Shown here in pieces: positions 27,013 to 36,641 of a DNA stretch of 64,000 nucleotides; position 1 is the stretch's first letter, and each line of letters opens with the position of its first letter. The stretch spans positions 62,001 to 126,000 of the forward strand of contig NZ_FCOB02000014.1 in NCBI RefSeq assembly GCF_001545075.1. Reading direction: 5' to 3'. Both the position numbers and the translations under genes were made by a program. The notes under the pieces were generated by a model. It was not told where the DNA came from, searched no databases, and saw only the letters and a list, made by a program, of their open reading frames with translations. Origin of the DNA: Caballeronia ptereochthonis (GTDB taxonomy: Bacteria > Pseudomonadota > Gammaproteobacteria > Burkholderiales > Burkholderiaceae).

Positions 27013-27307
27013 TATGGTAATGGATTGCTTGGGTGGACTTTTCGGCTCGAAGCGGACTCGTCCGCGCGTGAGCGCGAGAGCGAATGCCCGCTCGGGTCTC
27101 CGCCCGATTATGCGGCCTAATGCCGTCCGACTGTTCTCTTTGCGCACTTTTTTCCGGCGCGCTAGCCTTCGCAAGGCGGTCCCGCCGGACGGACGGCGCG
27201 ACGGATGTCACGAAGTGCGCGCCGGCCGGGCGGCTTGCTAGGCATCGACACGGCAACACGGTACCATCTTGTCCTAATTTCAACCGACCAATCGATGCGG
27301 CATAAGT

Positions 27308-27478
27308 ATGGAATACAGAAGCTGGATGTGCCTGATCTGCGGCTGGATCTACGACGAGGAGGCGGGATTGCCCGAAGAGGGCATTGCGCCGGGCACACGC
27401 TGGGAGGACGTTCCGATCAACTGGACCTGTCCCGAATGCGGAGCCCGCAAGGAAGATTTCGAGATGGTTCAGATCTGA
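27308..27478 (+). CDS. Rubredoxin
   Basis: A 56-residue iron protein. The Fe(SCys)4 ligands are Cys8 and Cys11 (MCLICGW) and Cys41 and Cys44 (WTCPECGA), with YDEEAG and GTRWEDVP between them as in all rubredoxins. It transfers single electrons, for example to alkane hydroxylases or oxygen-detoxifying enzymes. The gene stands alone and is followed by a strong terminator. Confidence 0.96.
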   Translation: MEYRSWMCLICGWIYDEEAGLPEEGIAPGTRWEDVPINWTCPECGARKEDFEMVQI

Positions 27479-27492
27479 TCCTCACGCTCTGC

Positions 27493-27530
27493 CGCGCCGC
27501 ATGATTCGCGTCATGCGGCGCGCGTTTTTT
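27493..27530 (+). terminator. Rho-independent terminator after rubredoxin
   Basis: A 12-bp perfect stem (27493-27504 with 27511-27522), a six-base loop TTCGCG, then CG and six T. Strong stem directly after the rubredoxin stop. No gene is seen from here to 27810. Confidence 0.92.
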
Positions 27531-27810
27531 GCGGGCCGCACGTCGGCGTGACGCGGGCCGCATCGGGCGGGCATCGCGCAGACTGCCCATTTTTTCTCGC
27601 TGCGCACCGTGAGGCGGGATTGTTGCGGCGATGCAGGCTTCGCGCCCGGCAGATTCGATTTCCGCGCCGGCCGCTCAAGGCATACCCTTGAAGCAGGCGC
27701 GACCCGCGACGGAGCGGCGAGCGGCGCCGCGCCAACCGATGACGCATTTCAACCGCGCGCGACGGTCCCGCAGAGCGACGCGCCCGCGAAACGGCTTGTG
27801 AGCGCACGAC

Positions 27811-29226
27811 ATGACATCACGTCCCGATCTGCACGTTCCGTTCGAAGCCTTGCCCAATCCGCGTGGCGGATCGGTGCGACTCGCCGAAATGGCGCTCACC
27901 GACGCGCTGCACGCGTTCCTGCGTCAGGGAGAAACCGCAGCCGCGCTGAAGCGCGCGATCGCCGCGCTGCATTCGGCGGGATGGCTTCCCGCGCAGCGCT
28001 TCGCCGAGGCGCTCGCGCTCGTCGCGCCGCTCGGCGACGAATCGGATGCGAACCGCGCGCGCATCGCCGATGCGATCGCCGTCTTCGGCGCGGCGGTCGA
28101 GCGTCACAATCTGCGCGAACTGTCGTGCTCGACGGTGCTCTTCGATCACTATCGCGGCCTGCACGCGCTGCTCGCGGCGCATACGCGCGTGGCGCCCGTC
28201 TCGTACGACGACCTCGCGCTCGCCAGCCGCGCGATCGCTCCGGCGACGCTGCGCGGCATCGCATCCGAGCGGCTCACGCGCGTGCGGGCGCACTACGAGG
28301 AAGCATTGCTCGGGCTCCTGCGCGGCGCGGCCGGCGAATCCGCCGACGCCTTCACGCGCCTCGACGCCTGTCTCGCCGATCTCCGCGGCCCCGATCCCTA
28401 CGATTTCTGGCGGCTGGCCTCATCCACGGTGCGGGCGCTGCGCGAGCGCGCGCGCCGCCACGCCGCTCAATCCGATGACGCTGACCAGAACGCGGTCTAC
28501 GAGGCAGACGCGAAGCGCCTCTACGCGCGCTTCAACCTGGTGCTGGCGGACCAGGCGCACGCGTTGTCGTACGCGCCGCGCTCGCTGGTGCGCGCGACGC
28601 TCGCGCTCCTGTGGCGCGATTTCGCGCTGTACGGCGCGGGGCCGGAGGACGCCGATCACGTCGACGTGCTGCGCGACTACGGTCTGACGGTGGCCTGGCA
28701 CGTGGCGGCGACGCCGGCGTCGGAAGCCGCGTGGGAAGAGGGCGCCGCGCAGGCGAGCGACGAAGCCTCGCGCGACGCCGCGACGCGCGACCTCGGCGTG
28801 CTGCGCGTGAACGCGGCGGCCTACGAGGATTTTCTGCAGAGCGCGGAGACGTCGATCGATACGCTCGTCGAGCGCGGCACGCAGGCGAACGAAACCGGCA
28901 CGGTGGACGAAGCGGCGGCCCTGTCGGCGGCGAACGCGTCGCATCGTCTGGGCGCGGCGGCGTGCGCGCTGGGGCTCGGCCATGTCGCGCTGCTCGCGGA
29001 CACGCTCGGTCTCGCGTGGCGGCGCGTCGCGCATCACGGCGAAGCGCACGCGGACGGCGCCGAAGGCGCGACCCGCGGACTCGACGCCGCCGTGCCCGAG
29101 CGCGCCGCGCAGATGTTGCGCTCGATGCTGCATCAGGCGGCGGCCGGCATTGCGCCATCGGAAGGCCGCGGCTCGATCGTTGCGCTGACCGCGATGATCG
29201 AACGGCCGCTTCCGGTCGCGCGCTAG
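27811..29226 (+). CDS. Hypothetical Ala-rich helical protein, possibly degenerate Hpt-containing
   Basis: A 471-residue, Ala- and Arg-rich, mainly helical protein without signal peptide or membrane helices. No family is firmly recognised. Near residue 375 the segment ASHRLGAAACALGLGHVALLAD resembles an Hpt histidine phosphotransfer helix (H-x-L-x-G pattern altered to HRLGAA). In some beta-proteobacteria rubredoxin is followed by the pilGHIJ-chpA chemosensory genes, so this may be a relic of a PilL/ChpA N-terminus; this is speculative. Its stop overlaps the convergent phr stop by four bases. Confidence 0.65.
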   Translation: MTSRPDLHVPFEALPNPRGGSVRLAEMALTDALHAFLRQGETAAALKRAIAALHSAGWLPAQRFAEALALVAPLGDESDANRARIADAIAVFGAAVERHNLRELSCSTVLFDHYRGLHALLAAHTRVAPVSYDDLALASRAIAPATLRGIASERLTRVRAHYEEALLGLLRGAAGESADAFTRLDACLADLRGPDPYDFWRLASSTVRALRERARRHAAQSDDADQNAVYEADAKRLYARFNLVLADQAHALSYAPRSLVRATLALLWRDFALYGAGPEDADHVDVLRDYGLTVAWHVAATPASEAAWEEGAAQASDEASRDAATRDLGVLRVNAAAYEDFLQSAETSIDTLVERGTQANETGTVDEAAALSAANASHRLGAAACALGLGHVALLADTLGLAWRRVAHHGEAHADGAEGATRGLDAAVPERAAQMLRSMLHQAAAGIAPSEGRGSIVALTAMIERPLPVAR

Positions 29227-30725
29227 TCGTTCTCGTCGTCCGGGCGGCGCGGCGCGGTCTTCTTCGCGCCCGGCCCGCGCACCACGTCATAGCGTGCGAG
29301 CGTGCGTTTCCTCGCCGCTTCGTGATCGACGATCGGCTGCGGATAATCCGCGCCGAGCGAGATTTTCGCGGCCTTCAGCGCATCCGGTTTCGCGAGCCAC
29401 GGTGCGTGGATGTCGCGGTCCGAAAGGCCGGCGATCTCCGGCACGTAATGACGGATGAACGTGCCCGCCGCATCGAATTTCAGCGACTGCGTCAGCGGGT
29501 TGAAGATGCGGAAGTACGGCTGCGCATCGCAGCCGCTCGAGGCGGCCCATTGCCATCCGCCGTTGTTGTTCGAGAGCTCGAAGTCGTTCAGCAGCGCTTC
29601 GAAATACGCCTCGCCGCGCCGCCAGTCGATGCCGAGATCCTTCGTCAGAAAGCTCGCCACGATCATGCGCAGACGGTTGTGCATGTAACCGGACGCGTTG
29701 ATCTGCCGCATCGCCGCATCGACGATCGGGTAGCCCGTCTCGCCCGCGCACCACGCGGCGAAATTCGCATCGGCGGCGTCGCCGGTTTCCCAGCGGATGC
29801 GGTCGTATTCCGGCTTGAACGCGCGATGATCGCCCGGCACGCCGACCTGCGGAAAATGGTGCAGCACGGAGAAATAGAACTCCCGCCAGATCAGCTCGCC
29901 GAGCCACGTTTCGGCGCCCTTGTCGCCGTGGCGCTGCGCATCGTGCGCGCTGCGGGCGAGCGCACGGATCGACACGGTGCCGTGCCGCAGATGCACCCCG
30001 AGGTAGCTCGGGCCTTTCATCGCGGGAAAGTCGCGCATGCGGCCGTAGTCGGTCATGCGCTCGCGGAAGTCGTCGAAGAGTTTGAACGCGCCGCTCGCGC
30101 CGGCGGGAAGCGCGGGGCCGCGCGCATCGGGAAAACCGAGCGCGGCAAGCGACGGCATCGCGTGCCCGGCGCCCGGCGGCGGCTTCGCCAGCGCGTCCAG
30201 ATGGTCTTCCGATGGATATGGCTTCAGCGCATCCGGCGCGAGCGTTTCGAGCCATTTGCGCTTGTAGGGCGTGAAGACGGTGTAGGGCTTGCCGGCGCCT
30301 GTCATCACATCGTCATGATCGAAGACGGCCTGATCCTTGAACGTGAAGAACGCGACGTTCCCGCTCGCGAGCGTCCTGGCTACGGCCTCGTCGCGCGCCT
30401 TCGCAGCGGGCTCGTAATCGCGGTTGGCGAAGACCGCGTCGACGCCGCATTCGCGCGCGAGCGCGGGGATCTCGTGGACCGGCACGCCATGCCGCACGAT
30501 CAGCGCGCCGCCCGCCTCGCGCAAGGCGCGGTCGAGCTCGACCGCGCTGGCGTGGATGAACGGCACGCGCCGATCCTTTTCCGCCAGCGGCGAGAGAATC
30601 TCGCGGTCGAAAACGAAGGCGCACAGCACGCGACGGCACCGTGTGAGCGCGTGATAGAGTGCAGCATTGTCTGCCGCGCGCAGGTCCCGCCGAAACCAGA
30701 CCAGACCCAGATCGAAGTCGGCCAT
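29223..30725 (-). CDS. phrB: Deoxyribodipyrimidine photo-lyase
   Basis: A 500-residue class I CPD photolyase that repairs UV dimers using FADH2 and light. The N-terminal antenna domain begins [18 protein letters not shown]. The FAD domain has [34 protein letters not shown], the [20 protein letters not shown] block and [11 protein letters not shown], including the Trp residues for electron transfer. Its start is 30 bases from the divergent yqgE start. Confidence 0.95.
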   Translation of the reverse strand: MADFDLGLVWFRRDLRAADNAALYHALTRCRRVLCAFVFDREILSPLAEKDRRVPFIHASAVELDRALREAGGALIVRHGVPVHEIPALARECGVDAVFANRDYEPAAKARDEAVARTLASGNVAFFTFKDQAVFDHDDVMTGAGKPYTVFTPYKRKWLETLAPDALKPYPSEDHLDALAKPPPGAGHAMPSLAALGFPDARGPALPAGASGAFKLFDDFRERMTDYGRMRDFPAMKGPSYLGVHLRHGTVSIRALARSAHDAQRHGDKGAETWLGELIWREFYFSVLHHFPQVGVPGDHRAFKPEYDRIRWETGDAADANFAAWCAGETGYPIVDAAMRQINASGYMHNRLRMIVASFLTKDLGIDWRRGEAYFEALLNDFELSNNNGGWQWAASSGCDAQPYFRIFNPLTQSLKFDAAGTFIRHYVPEIAGLSDRDIHAPWLAKPDALKAAKISLGADYPQPIVDHEAARKRTLARYDVVRGPGAKKTAPRRPDDEND

Positions 30726-30755
30726 CTCGCAGCGTCTTTGTTAAAATTCTGAATT

Positions 30756-31334
30756 ATGTCCAAGACTTTCGATCGCATCAATTTGACGAATCAGTTCCTG
30801 ATCGCCATGCCGAACATGGTCGATCCGACGTTTTCAGGAACGGTGGTCTATCTTTGCGATCACACCGAGAAGGGCGCGCTCGGTCTCGTCATCAACCGGC
30901 CGACCGACATCGATCTTCAATCGCTCTTCAACCGCATCGATCTGAAGCTCGAGATCGAGCCGCTCGTCCATTTGCCCGTGTATTTCGGCGGTCCCGTGCA
31001 GACCGAGCGCGGTTTCGTGCTGCACGAAGCCGGCGAGGGCGAGCCCTACAGCTCCTCGATGAGCGTGCCCGGCGGGCTCGCCATGACCACGTCGAAGGAC
31101 GTGCTCGAAGCGGTCGCGAGCGGCAAGGGGCCCGAGCGCTTCCTGCTCACGCTGGGTCACGCCGGCTGGGGCGCGGGCCAGCTCGAAGAGGAAATCTCGA
31201 AGAACGGCTGGCTCACCGTGGAAGCCGATCCGCGCATCATCTTCGACGTGCCCGCCGAGGACCGGCTCGAAGCGGCGCTCTCGCTGCTCGGCGTGTCGCG
31301 TTCGATGCTCTCCGGCGAAGCAGGGCACGCATGA
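30756..31334 (+). CDS. yqgE: YqgE/AlgH family protein
   Basis: A 192-residue cytoplasmic protein of the UPF0301 family: [23 protein letters not shown] and [11 protein letters not shown] near the N-terminus, [17 protein letters not shown] in the middle, and [15 protein letters not shown]. The family has no established reaction but is almost always paired with RuvX/YqgF. The stop overlaps the next start (ATGA). A TAAAAT -10-like box lies just upstream at 30740. Confidence 0.94.
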   Translation: MSKTFDRINLTNQFLIAMPNMVDPTFSGTVVYLCDHTEKGALGLVINRPTDIDLQSLFNRIDLKLEIEPLVHLPVYFGGPVQTERGFVLHEAGEGEPYSSSMSVPGGLAMTTSKDVLEAVASGKGPERFLLTLGHAGWGAGQLEEEISKNGWLTVEADPRIIFDVPAEDRLEAALSLLGVSRSMLSGEAGHA

Positions 31335-31777
31335 GCCGCGAAGCCACGCTGCTGGCATTCGATTACGGCGAGAAGCGCATTGGTGTCGCCGTCGGCAATA
31401 CGCTCACGAAAAACGCGCGTGCGCTCGCCACGCTGGAAAACCGCAACCGCGAATATCGCTTTCTCGAAGTGGGCAAGCTCCTCGACGAGTGGAAGCCCGA
31501 TGCGGTGGTCGTCGGCATGCCGATGCATCCCGATGGCACGCCGCATGAAATGAGCGCGCTCGCGAAGCGCTTCGGCAATCAGGTGAACGGCCGTTTCAAT
31601 GTGCCGGTGCAATGGGTGGACGAGCGCTATTCGTCCGTCGACGCCCGAGCCGACCTCCGCGAGCGCGGCGCGCGCACCAACGCGCGCGGCCGCTTCGACG
31701 ATATCGACGCCGAAGCCGCCCGCGTCATCCTTCAACAATATCTCGACGGACTTGCCGACGATCATGAGTTCCATTGA
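31331..31777 (+). CDS. ruvX: RuvX/YqgF Holliday junction resolvase-like protein
   Basis: A 148-residue RNase H-fold nuclease. Catalytic acidic residues are in [15 protein letters not shown], the middle [14 protein letters not shown] and VDERYSSV, with [13 protein letters not shown] near the end. Members resolve Holliday junctions and help process pre-16S rRNA. Overlaps yqgE upstream and pyrR downstream (14 bases), so the genes form one operon. Confidence 0.94.
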   Translation: MSREATLLAFDYGEKRIGVAVGNTLTKNARALATLENRNREYRFLEVGKLLDEWKPDAVVVGMPMHPDGTPHEMSALAKRFGNQVNGRFNVPVQWVDERYSSVDARADLRERGARTNARGRFDDIDAEAARVILQQYLDGLADDHEFH

Positions 31778-32279
31778 CGCCGAGGCGCTCTACCGCGCGC
31801 TCGTCGAACAGATTCGCGCAGCGTTCGGACAATCGCTTGCCGCGCCGGACGGCGCCGTGCTCGCGGGCATCTACAGCGGCGGCGTGTGGCTCGCCGAGCG
31901 GCTTGCGAAGGATCTGAACGCGCCGCACTTCGGCGTGGTGAACGTGGCGCTGCATCGCGACGACTACGCGAAGAAGGGCCTGCACAGCCAGGCGCGCCCG
32001 ACCGAACTGCCTTTCGATGTCAACGGCCGGCGCATCGTCCTGATCGACGACGTGCTCTCGACGGGCCGCACCGTGCGCGCGGCCATCAATGAGCTTTACG
32101 ACTACGGCCGCCCGGCGTCGATCGATCTCGCGGTGCTCGCCGATCGCGGCGGACGCGAAATGCCGATCGCGGCGCGCTTCGTCGGCGGCGCGGTCGAGGT
32201 GCCGGCGAACGAAGATCTCGTGCTTGCGCGCAGCGATACGAACGCGTTCACCTTCACGACGGAGCCGCGCGCGCATTGA
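31764..32279 (+). CDS. pyrR: PyrR-type uracil phosphoribosyltransferase/regulator
   Basis: A 171-residue type I phosphoribosyltransferase. The PRPP-binding loop [17 protein letters not shown] is at about residues 93-109, and [14 protein letters not shown] is a PyrR mark. In Gram-positives PyrR also attenuates pyr transcription; in proteobacteria regulation by PyrR is less clear, and no terminator/antiterminator is visible before pyrB. It lies in the order ruvX-pyrR-pyrB-pyrC'. Confidence 0.93.
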   Translation: MSSIDAEALYRALVEQIRAAFGQSLAAPDGAVLAGIYSGGVWLAERLAKDLNAPHFGVVNVALHRDDYAKKGLHSQARPTELPFDVNGRRIVLIDDVLSTGRTVRAAINELYDYGRPASIDLAVLADRGGREMPIAARFVGGAVEVPANEDLVLARSDTNAFTFTTEPRAH

Positions 32280-32334
32280 CTCGCAGCTCGCGGCCGCGCT
32301 TTCAGCTTTCTCCAAGGATTTACCCGGGATCATC

Positions 32335-33372
32335 ATGAACACCGCCACTCAGGGCGCAGCCGAAACGGGCACGCCCTCATCGGACAAGACTGCCGACAAG
32401 TTCCGGTACGGCTTCCTCAAAGGCAATCCGCAGCTCACGAAGAACGGCGAGCTCAAGCACCTGCTGACCATCGAAGGCCTGCCGCGCTCGATCGTCACGC
32501 ACATTCTCGACACCGCCGAGCAATTCGTGAGCGTGACGGACCGCGAAGTGAAGAAGGTGCCGCTCCTGCGCGGCAAGTCGGTGTTCAATCTCTTCTTCGA
32601 GAACTCGACGCGCACGCGCACCACGTTCGAAATCGCGGCGAAGCGGCTTTCGGCGGACGTGCTGAACCTGAACATCAACGCGTCGTCGACGAGCAAAGGC
32701 GAATCGCTGCTCGACACGATCAACAATCTCTCCGCGATGCACGCGGACATGTTCGTCGTACGTCATGCATCGAGCGGCGCGCCGTATCTGATCGCCGAGC
32801 ATTGCGCGCCGCACGTGCACGTGATCAATGCGGGCGACGGCCGTCACGCGCACCCGACGCAGGGCCTGCTCGACATGTACACGATCCGCCATTACAAGCG
32901 CGACTTCACTAAGCTGCGCGTGGCGATCGTCGGCGACATCCTGCATTCGCGCGTCGCGCGTTCGGACATTCATGCGCTCACCACGCTCGGCGTGCCCGAA
33001 GTGCGCGCGATCGGTCCGCGCACGCTCCTGCCGGGCAACCTCGACCAGATGGGCGTGCACGTCTATCACAATCTCGACGAGGGCCTGAAGGGCGTCGACG
33101 TCATCATCATGCTGCGCCTGCAGAACGAGCGCATGAGCGGAGCCTTGCTGCCTTCGGCGCAGGAGTATTTCAAGAGCTGGGGCCTGACGCCCGAGCGTCT
33201 CGCGCTCGCCGCGCCCGATGCGATCGTGATGCACCCGGGGCCGATGAACCGCGGCGTCGAAATCGACTCGCAGGTGGCGGACGGTCCGCAGTCGGTGATC
33301 CTGAATCAGGTGACCTTCGGTATCGCCGTGCGCATGGCGGTGATGGGCATCGTGGCTGGTAATAGCGACTAA
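32335..33372 (+). CDS. pyrB: Aspartate carbamoyltransferase catalytic subunit
   Basis: A 345-residue enzyme joining carbamoyl phosphate and aspartate in pyrimidine synthesis. The carbamoyl phosphate loop [12 protein letters not shown] is at about residues 85-96; [19 protein letters not shown] and [10 protein letters not shown] are present. The extended N-terminus (about 25 residues beyond E. coli PyrB) fits the class A enzymes that assemble with a dihydroorotase-like subunit, here encoded next door. AAGGA lies upstream of ATG 32335. Confidence 0.96.
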   Translation: MNTATQGAAETGTPSSDKTADKFRYGFLKGNPQLTKNGELKHLLTIEGLPRSIVTHILDTAEQFVSVTDREVKKVPLLRGKSVFNLFFENSTRTRTTFEIAAKRLSADVLNLNINASSTSKGESLLDTINNLSAMHADMFVVRHASSGAPYLIAEHCAPHVHVINAGDGRHAHPTQGLLDMYTIRHYKRDFTKLRVAIVGDILHSRVARSDIHALTTLGVPEVRAIGPRTLLPGNLDQMGVHVYHNLDEGLKGVDVIIMLRLQNERMSGALLPSAQEYFKSWGLTPERLALAAPDAIVMHPGPMNRGVEIDSQVADGPQSVILNQVTFGIAVRMAVMGIVAGNSD

Positions 33373-33393
33373 GCATCGAAGAAGACAAGCGAC

Positions 33394-34671
33394 ATGAAGA
33401 TCCAGATTCAAGGCGGCACGATCATCGACCCGGCCGCGGGCACCGAAGAACGCAAGGACGTATTCATCGCGGCGGGGAGAATCGTCGGCGTGGGCGACGC
33501 GCCTGCCGATTTCAACGCGGCGAAGGTCATCGATGCGGGCGGCCTCTGCATCGCGCCGGGTTTCGTCGATCTGTCGGCGCGCCTGCGCGAGCCGGGCTTC
33601 GAGCACAAGGCGACGCTCGAATCCGAAATGGCCGCCGCAATGGCGGGCGGCGTGACGAGCCTCGTGTGCCCGCCCGACACCGATCCCGTGCTCGATGAGC
33701 CGGGTCTCGTCGAGATGCTCAAGTTCCGCGCGCAAAAGCTGCATCTGGCGCATGTGTATCCGCTCGGCGCGCTGAGCGTGGGACTGAAGGGCGAGGCCAT
33801 CACCGAGATGGTCCAGCTGACCGAGGCGGGGTGCGTCGGCTTTTCGCAGGCGGACAACCCGATCGTCGACACGCGCACGCTGCTGCGCGCGCTGCAATAT
33901 GCGACCACTTACGGCTTCACCGTGTGGCTGCGTCCGCAAGACGCGTACATGGCGAAGGGCGGCGTTGCGGCGAGCGGCGCGGTGGCGTCGCGGCTCGGGC
34001 TCTCGGGCGTGCCGGTGTCGGCCGAGACCATCGCGCTGCATACCATCTTCGAGCTGATGCGCGTGACGGGCGCGCGCGTGCATCTGTCGCACCTGTCGTC
34101 GGCTGCGGGCGTCGCGCTCGTGCGCGCGGCGAAGGCCGAAGGGCTCGCGGTGAGCTGCGACGTGACCATCAATCACGTGCATCTGACCGATATCGACATC
34201 GGCTATTTCGATTCGCAGTTCCGCCTCGATCCGCCGCTGCGCTCGCAGCGCGACCGCGACGCGATTCGCGCGGGACTGGAAGACGGCACCATCGACGCGA
34301 TCTGCTCCGACCACACGCCGCTCGACGACGACGAAAAGCTCCTGCCCTTCGCCGAAGCGACGCCCGGCGCGACCGGCCTCGAACTGCTGCTGTCGCTCAC
34401 CGTGAAGTGGGCGCGCGAAGCCAACGTGCCGCTCGCGAAGGCGCTCTCGCGCATCACGTCCGCGCCCGCCGACGTGCTCAAGTTGCCCGCCGGCCGCATC
34501 GCGACGGGCGCGCTCGCGGACCTGTGCGTGTTCGACGCGGCGACCGACTGGCGCGTCGATCCGCAGAAGCTCAAGAGCCAGGGCCGCAATACGCCGTTTC
34601 TCGGCTACGAACTGCCGGCGCGCGTGCGTGCGACGGTCGTCGGCGGCCACGTCGCCTACGAGAGCCGCTGA
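33394..34671 (+). CDS. pyrX: Dihydroorotase-like PyrC' subunit, probably non-catalytic
   Basis: A 425-residue amidohydrolase-fold protein of dihydroorotase type I. The metal-binding HxH expected after VD is replaced: FVDLSARLREPG has Ser61 and Arg63 where active enzymes have His. Later segments (LSHLSS, NHVHLTD, CSDHTPL) are kept. This is the pattern of the PyrC' (PyrX) subunit of Pseudomonas-type class A aspartate carbamoyltransferase, needed for assembly but without dihydroorotase activity. A real dihydroorotase should be encoded elsewhere. It follows pyrB by 21 bases. Confidence 0.9.
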   Translation: MKIQIQGGTIIDPAAGTEERKDVFIAAGRIVGVGDAPADFNAAKVIDAGGLCIAPGFVDLSARLREPGFEHKATLESEMAAAMAGGVTSLVCPPDTDPVLDEPGLVEMLKFRAQKLHLAHVYPLGALSVGLKGEAITEMVQLTEAGCVGFSQADNPIVDTRTLLRALQYATTYGFTVWLRPQDAYMAKGGVAASGAVASRLGLSGVPVSAETIALHTIFELMRVTGARVHLSHLSSAAGVALVRAAKAEGLAVSCDVTINHVHLTDIDIGYFDSQFRLDPPLRSQRDRDAIRAGLEDGTIDAICSDHTPLDDDEKLLPFAEATPGATGLELLLSLTVKWAREANVPLAKALSRITSAPADVLKLPAGRIATGALADLCVFDAATDWRVDPQKLKSQGRNTPFLGYELPARVRATVVGGHVAYESR

Positions 34672-34685
34672 TCGGGGTAACGAGC

Positions 34686-35489
34686 ATGGGCATCGCATGG
34701 CGCAAGCTTCGGCTCCTCGTCCACCTGCTGTATGGCATGTGGGTCGTCGCGACGCGCTTTCCGCGGGCGTCCGCGAGCGAGCGCGCCGAGATGAATCGCG
34801 TGTGGTCGCTCGAGACGCTGCGGCTTTCCGGCATGAAGCTCGTCGTGCACAACGACGAAGCGCGGCTCGACGCCGGCGTGCTGGTGGTCGGCAATCACGT
34901 CTCGTGGATCGACATCTACGTGATCAACGCGTGGCGGCCGACGCCGTTCGTCTCGAAGGCGGAGATCCGCAAGTGGCCGGTCGTCGGCTGGCTCGCCCAT
35001 CAGCTGGGCACGGTGTTCGTGCAGCGCGAGAAGCGCAGCGACGCGAAGCGCATCATGCACGAGCTCGCGAACCGGCTGCTCGCCGGCGAGATGATGTGCG
35101 TGTTCCCGGAGGGCACGACGACCGATGGCCAGTCGCTGCTGCCGTTTCACGCGAACCTGTTTCAGGCGGCGGTGTCGGCCTCGTGCCCGGTGCAGCCGAT
35201 CTGCCTGATGTACGAGGATGCGCAGGGCCGGCAGTCGACCGCGCCCGCGTACATCGGCGACATGACGCTCAACGATTCGCTCGATGCGCTCTTGCGGGCC
35301 ACGCCGCTCACCGCGCATCTTTACGTGTGCAATCCGCTCGCGCCGGGCGCGGACCGGCGCGTGCTCGCAAGCGAGGCGCAGGCGTCGGTGCAGGCGGCGC
35401 TGGAACGCATGCGCGGCGCGCACGCCGTCGTCCCGGAAGCGCCGCTCGTGCAGCCGGTCACTTCTTCATCGAGCAACTCACCTGCGTGA
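34686..35489 (+). CDS. plsC: 1-acyl-sn-glycerol-3-phosphate acyltransferase (PlsC family)
   Basis: A 267-residue membrane-associated acyltransferase. The catalytic NHVSWID (HX4D) is at about residue 69, with VFPEGTTTDG as the phosphate-binding block and a hydrophobic N-terminal anchor. It makes phosphatidic acid or acylates a related lipid. Starts 14 bases after pyrX. Its last 32 bases overlap the convergent apaH gene. Confidence 0.92.
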   Translation: MGIAWRKLRLLVHLLYGMWVVATRFPRASASERAEMNRVWSLETLRLSGMKLVVHNDEARLDAGVLVVGNHVSWIDIYVINAWRPTPFVSKAEIRKWPVVGWLAHQLGTVFVQREKRSDAKRIMHELANRLLAGEMMCVFPEGTTTDGQSLLPFHANLFQAAVSASCPVQPICLMYEDAQGRQSTAPAYIGDMTLNDSLDALLRATPLTAHLYVCNPLAPGADRRVLASEAQASVQAALERMRGAHAVVPEAPLVQPVTSSSSNSPA

Positions 35490-36312
35490 CGACGCGCCGC
35501 GCCGGATCGGCCGCGAGCCGCACCGCCGACAGCTTGTTGCCCCACACGCAGCCGGAGTCGAGGCACAGCACGTCGTCGCGGATCATGAGGCCGAGCGCGG
35601 CCCAATGGCCGAAAACGATCGTCACGTCCCGCGTGCGGCGGCCCGGCACGTCGAACCACGGCATGTAGCCGGGCGGCGCGGCGTCGGGGCCGCCGTTATT
35701 GGCGAACTCCATCGCGCCTTCGGACGTGCAGAAGCGGATGCGGGTCAGCGCGTTGTAGATGACGCGCAAACGGTCCGCGCCCGTGAGGGAGTCTTCCCAG
35801 CGATGTGGCTCGTTGCCGTAGAGCGCGGCGAGCGTTTCCTTCCAGTTCGGCGCGCGCAGCGCGCATTCGAGCTCGTGCGCGAGCTCCATCGTCATGGTCG
35901 CGTCCCATTGCGGCAGCACGCCCGCGTGGACCATCAGGATGCCGTTCTCGAAATGCGCAACCGGCTTGTGGCGTACCCATTCGATGAGATCGGCCGCGTC
36001 CGGCGCCTCGAGGATTTCGTCGAGCGTGTCGCCTTTCTTGGGCTTGCGCAACCCCGCCGCAACCGACAGCAGGTTCAGATCGTGATTGCCGAGCACGACC
36101 GTCGCGCGCGGGCCGAGCGCGATGACGTCGCGCAGCGTCTGCAGCGACTTCGGGCCGCGGTTGATCAGGTCGCCGGCGAACCAGAGCGGCACGTCGTTGG
36201 CGGGGGCGGCTTTCTTGAGGAGACGCTGGAACGGATCGCGGCAACCCTGGAGGTCGCCGAAGACGAGCGGGGCAAGAGAAGCGTCGATGCTGGAGGTGAG
36301 GGCGTCGGTCAT
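35458..36312 (-). CDS. apaH: Symmetrical bis(5'-nucleosyl)-tetraphosphatase
   Basis: A 284-residue calcineurin-type phosphatase splitting Ap4A into two ADP. Metal motifs: VFGDLQGCRDP, FAGDLINRGPKSL, VLGNHDLNLL, and VFGHWAALG near the C-terminus. It is convergent with plsC with a 32-base coding overlap. In Burkholderia, apaH commonly borders the O-antigen locus, as here. Confidence 0.95.
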   Translation of the reverse strand: MTDALTSSIDASLAPLVFGDLQGCRDPFQRLLKKAAPANDVPLWFAGDLINRGPKSLQTLRDVIALGPRATVVLGNHDLNLLSVAAGLRKPKKGDTLDEILEAPDAADLIEWVRHKPVAHFENGILMVHAGVLPQWDATMTMELAHELECALRAPNWKETLAALYGNEPHRWEDSLTGADRLRVIYNALTRIRFCTSEGAMEFANNGGPDAAPPGYMPWFDVPGRRTRDVTIVFGHWAALGLMIRDDVLCLDSGCVWGNKLSAVRLAADPARRVVTQVSCSMKK

Positions 36313-36641
36313 CGAAGGGAATGCGTGATGGTGCGCCGGAGACCGGCTCGAAATCGGAATGTCCCGGCATTATGAAACAGACGGCGAATAGTGTCTTTCG
36401 GTTGCACGGTTACACAATGAAACACCGGAAGGCCATAAATCGTCCGCTGTATCAAGTTGTTAGACGCGTAGTTTTTGCTGTGCCGGGATTTATAATCAGC
36501 GTCTGACCAGACGGCGGGCGGGGAAGCGTATCGGTCGCGACTTCCGCTTTGTACGCCGCGCGCGTGCGAACCGCGCATTTGTTTCCACACGTTCGAGCGC
36601 GTATCGGCATTTCGACCGGCCGAGGCGACTGAGAGGGCCTT
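36313..36641 (+). other. Intergenic upstream of the polysaccharide locus
   Basis: About 330 bases, AT-richer than the genes. A perfect TATAAT lies at 36491-36496, but no matching -35 is at the right distance. Imperfect inverted copies of TAGACGC/GCGTCTG (near 36461 and 36500) flank it. Likely promoter region of rfbBACD; no other feature seen. Confidence 0.45.

Noticed and set aside
28611..30752. Forward open frame of about 710 codons opposite the photolyase gene
   Set aside because: The reverse strand encodes an unmistakable photolyase; the forward frame is Arg-rich and without domains.
32377..34698. Reverse open frame of about 770 codons over pyrB and pyrC'
   Set aside because: Antisense shadow of two well-supported genes; composition is typical of a mirrored high-GC frame.
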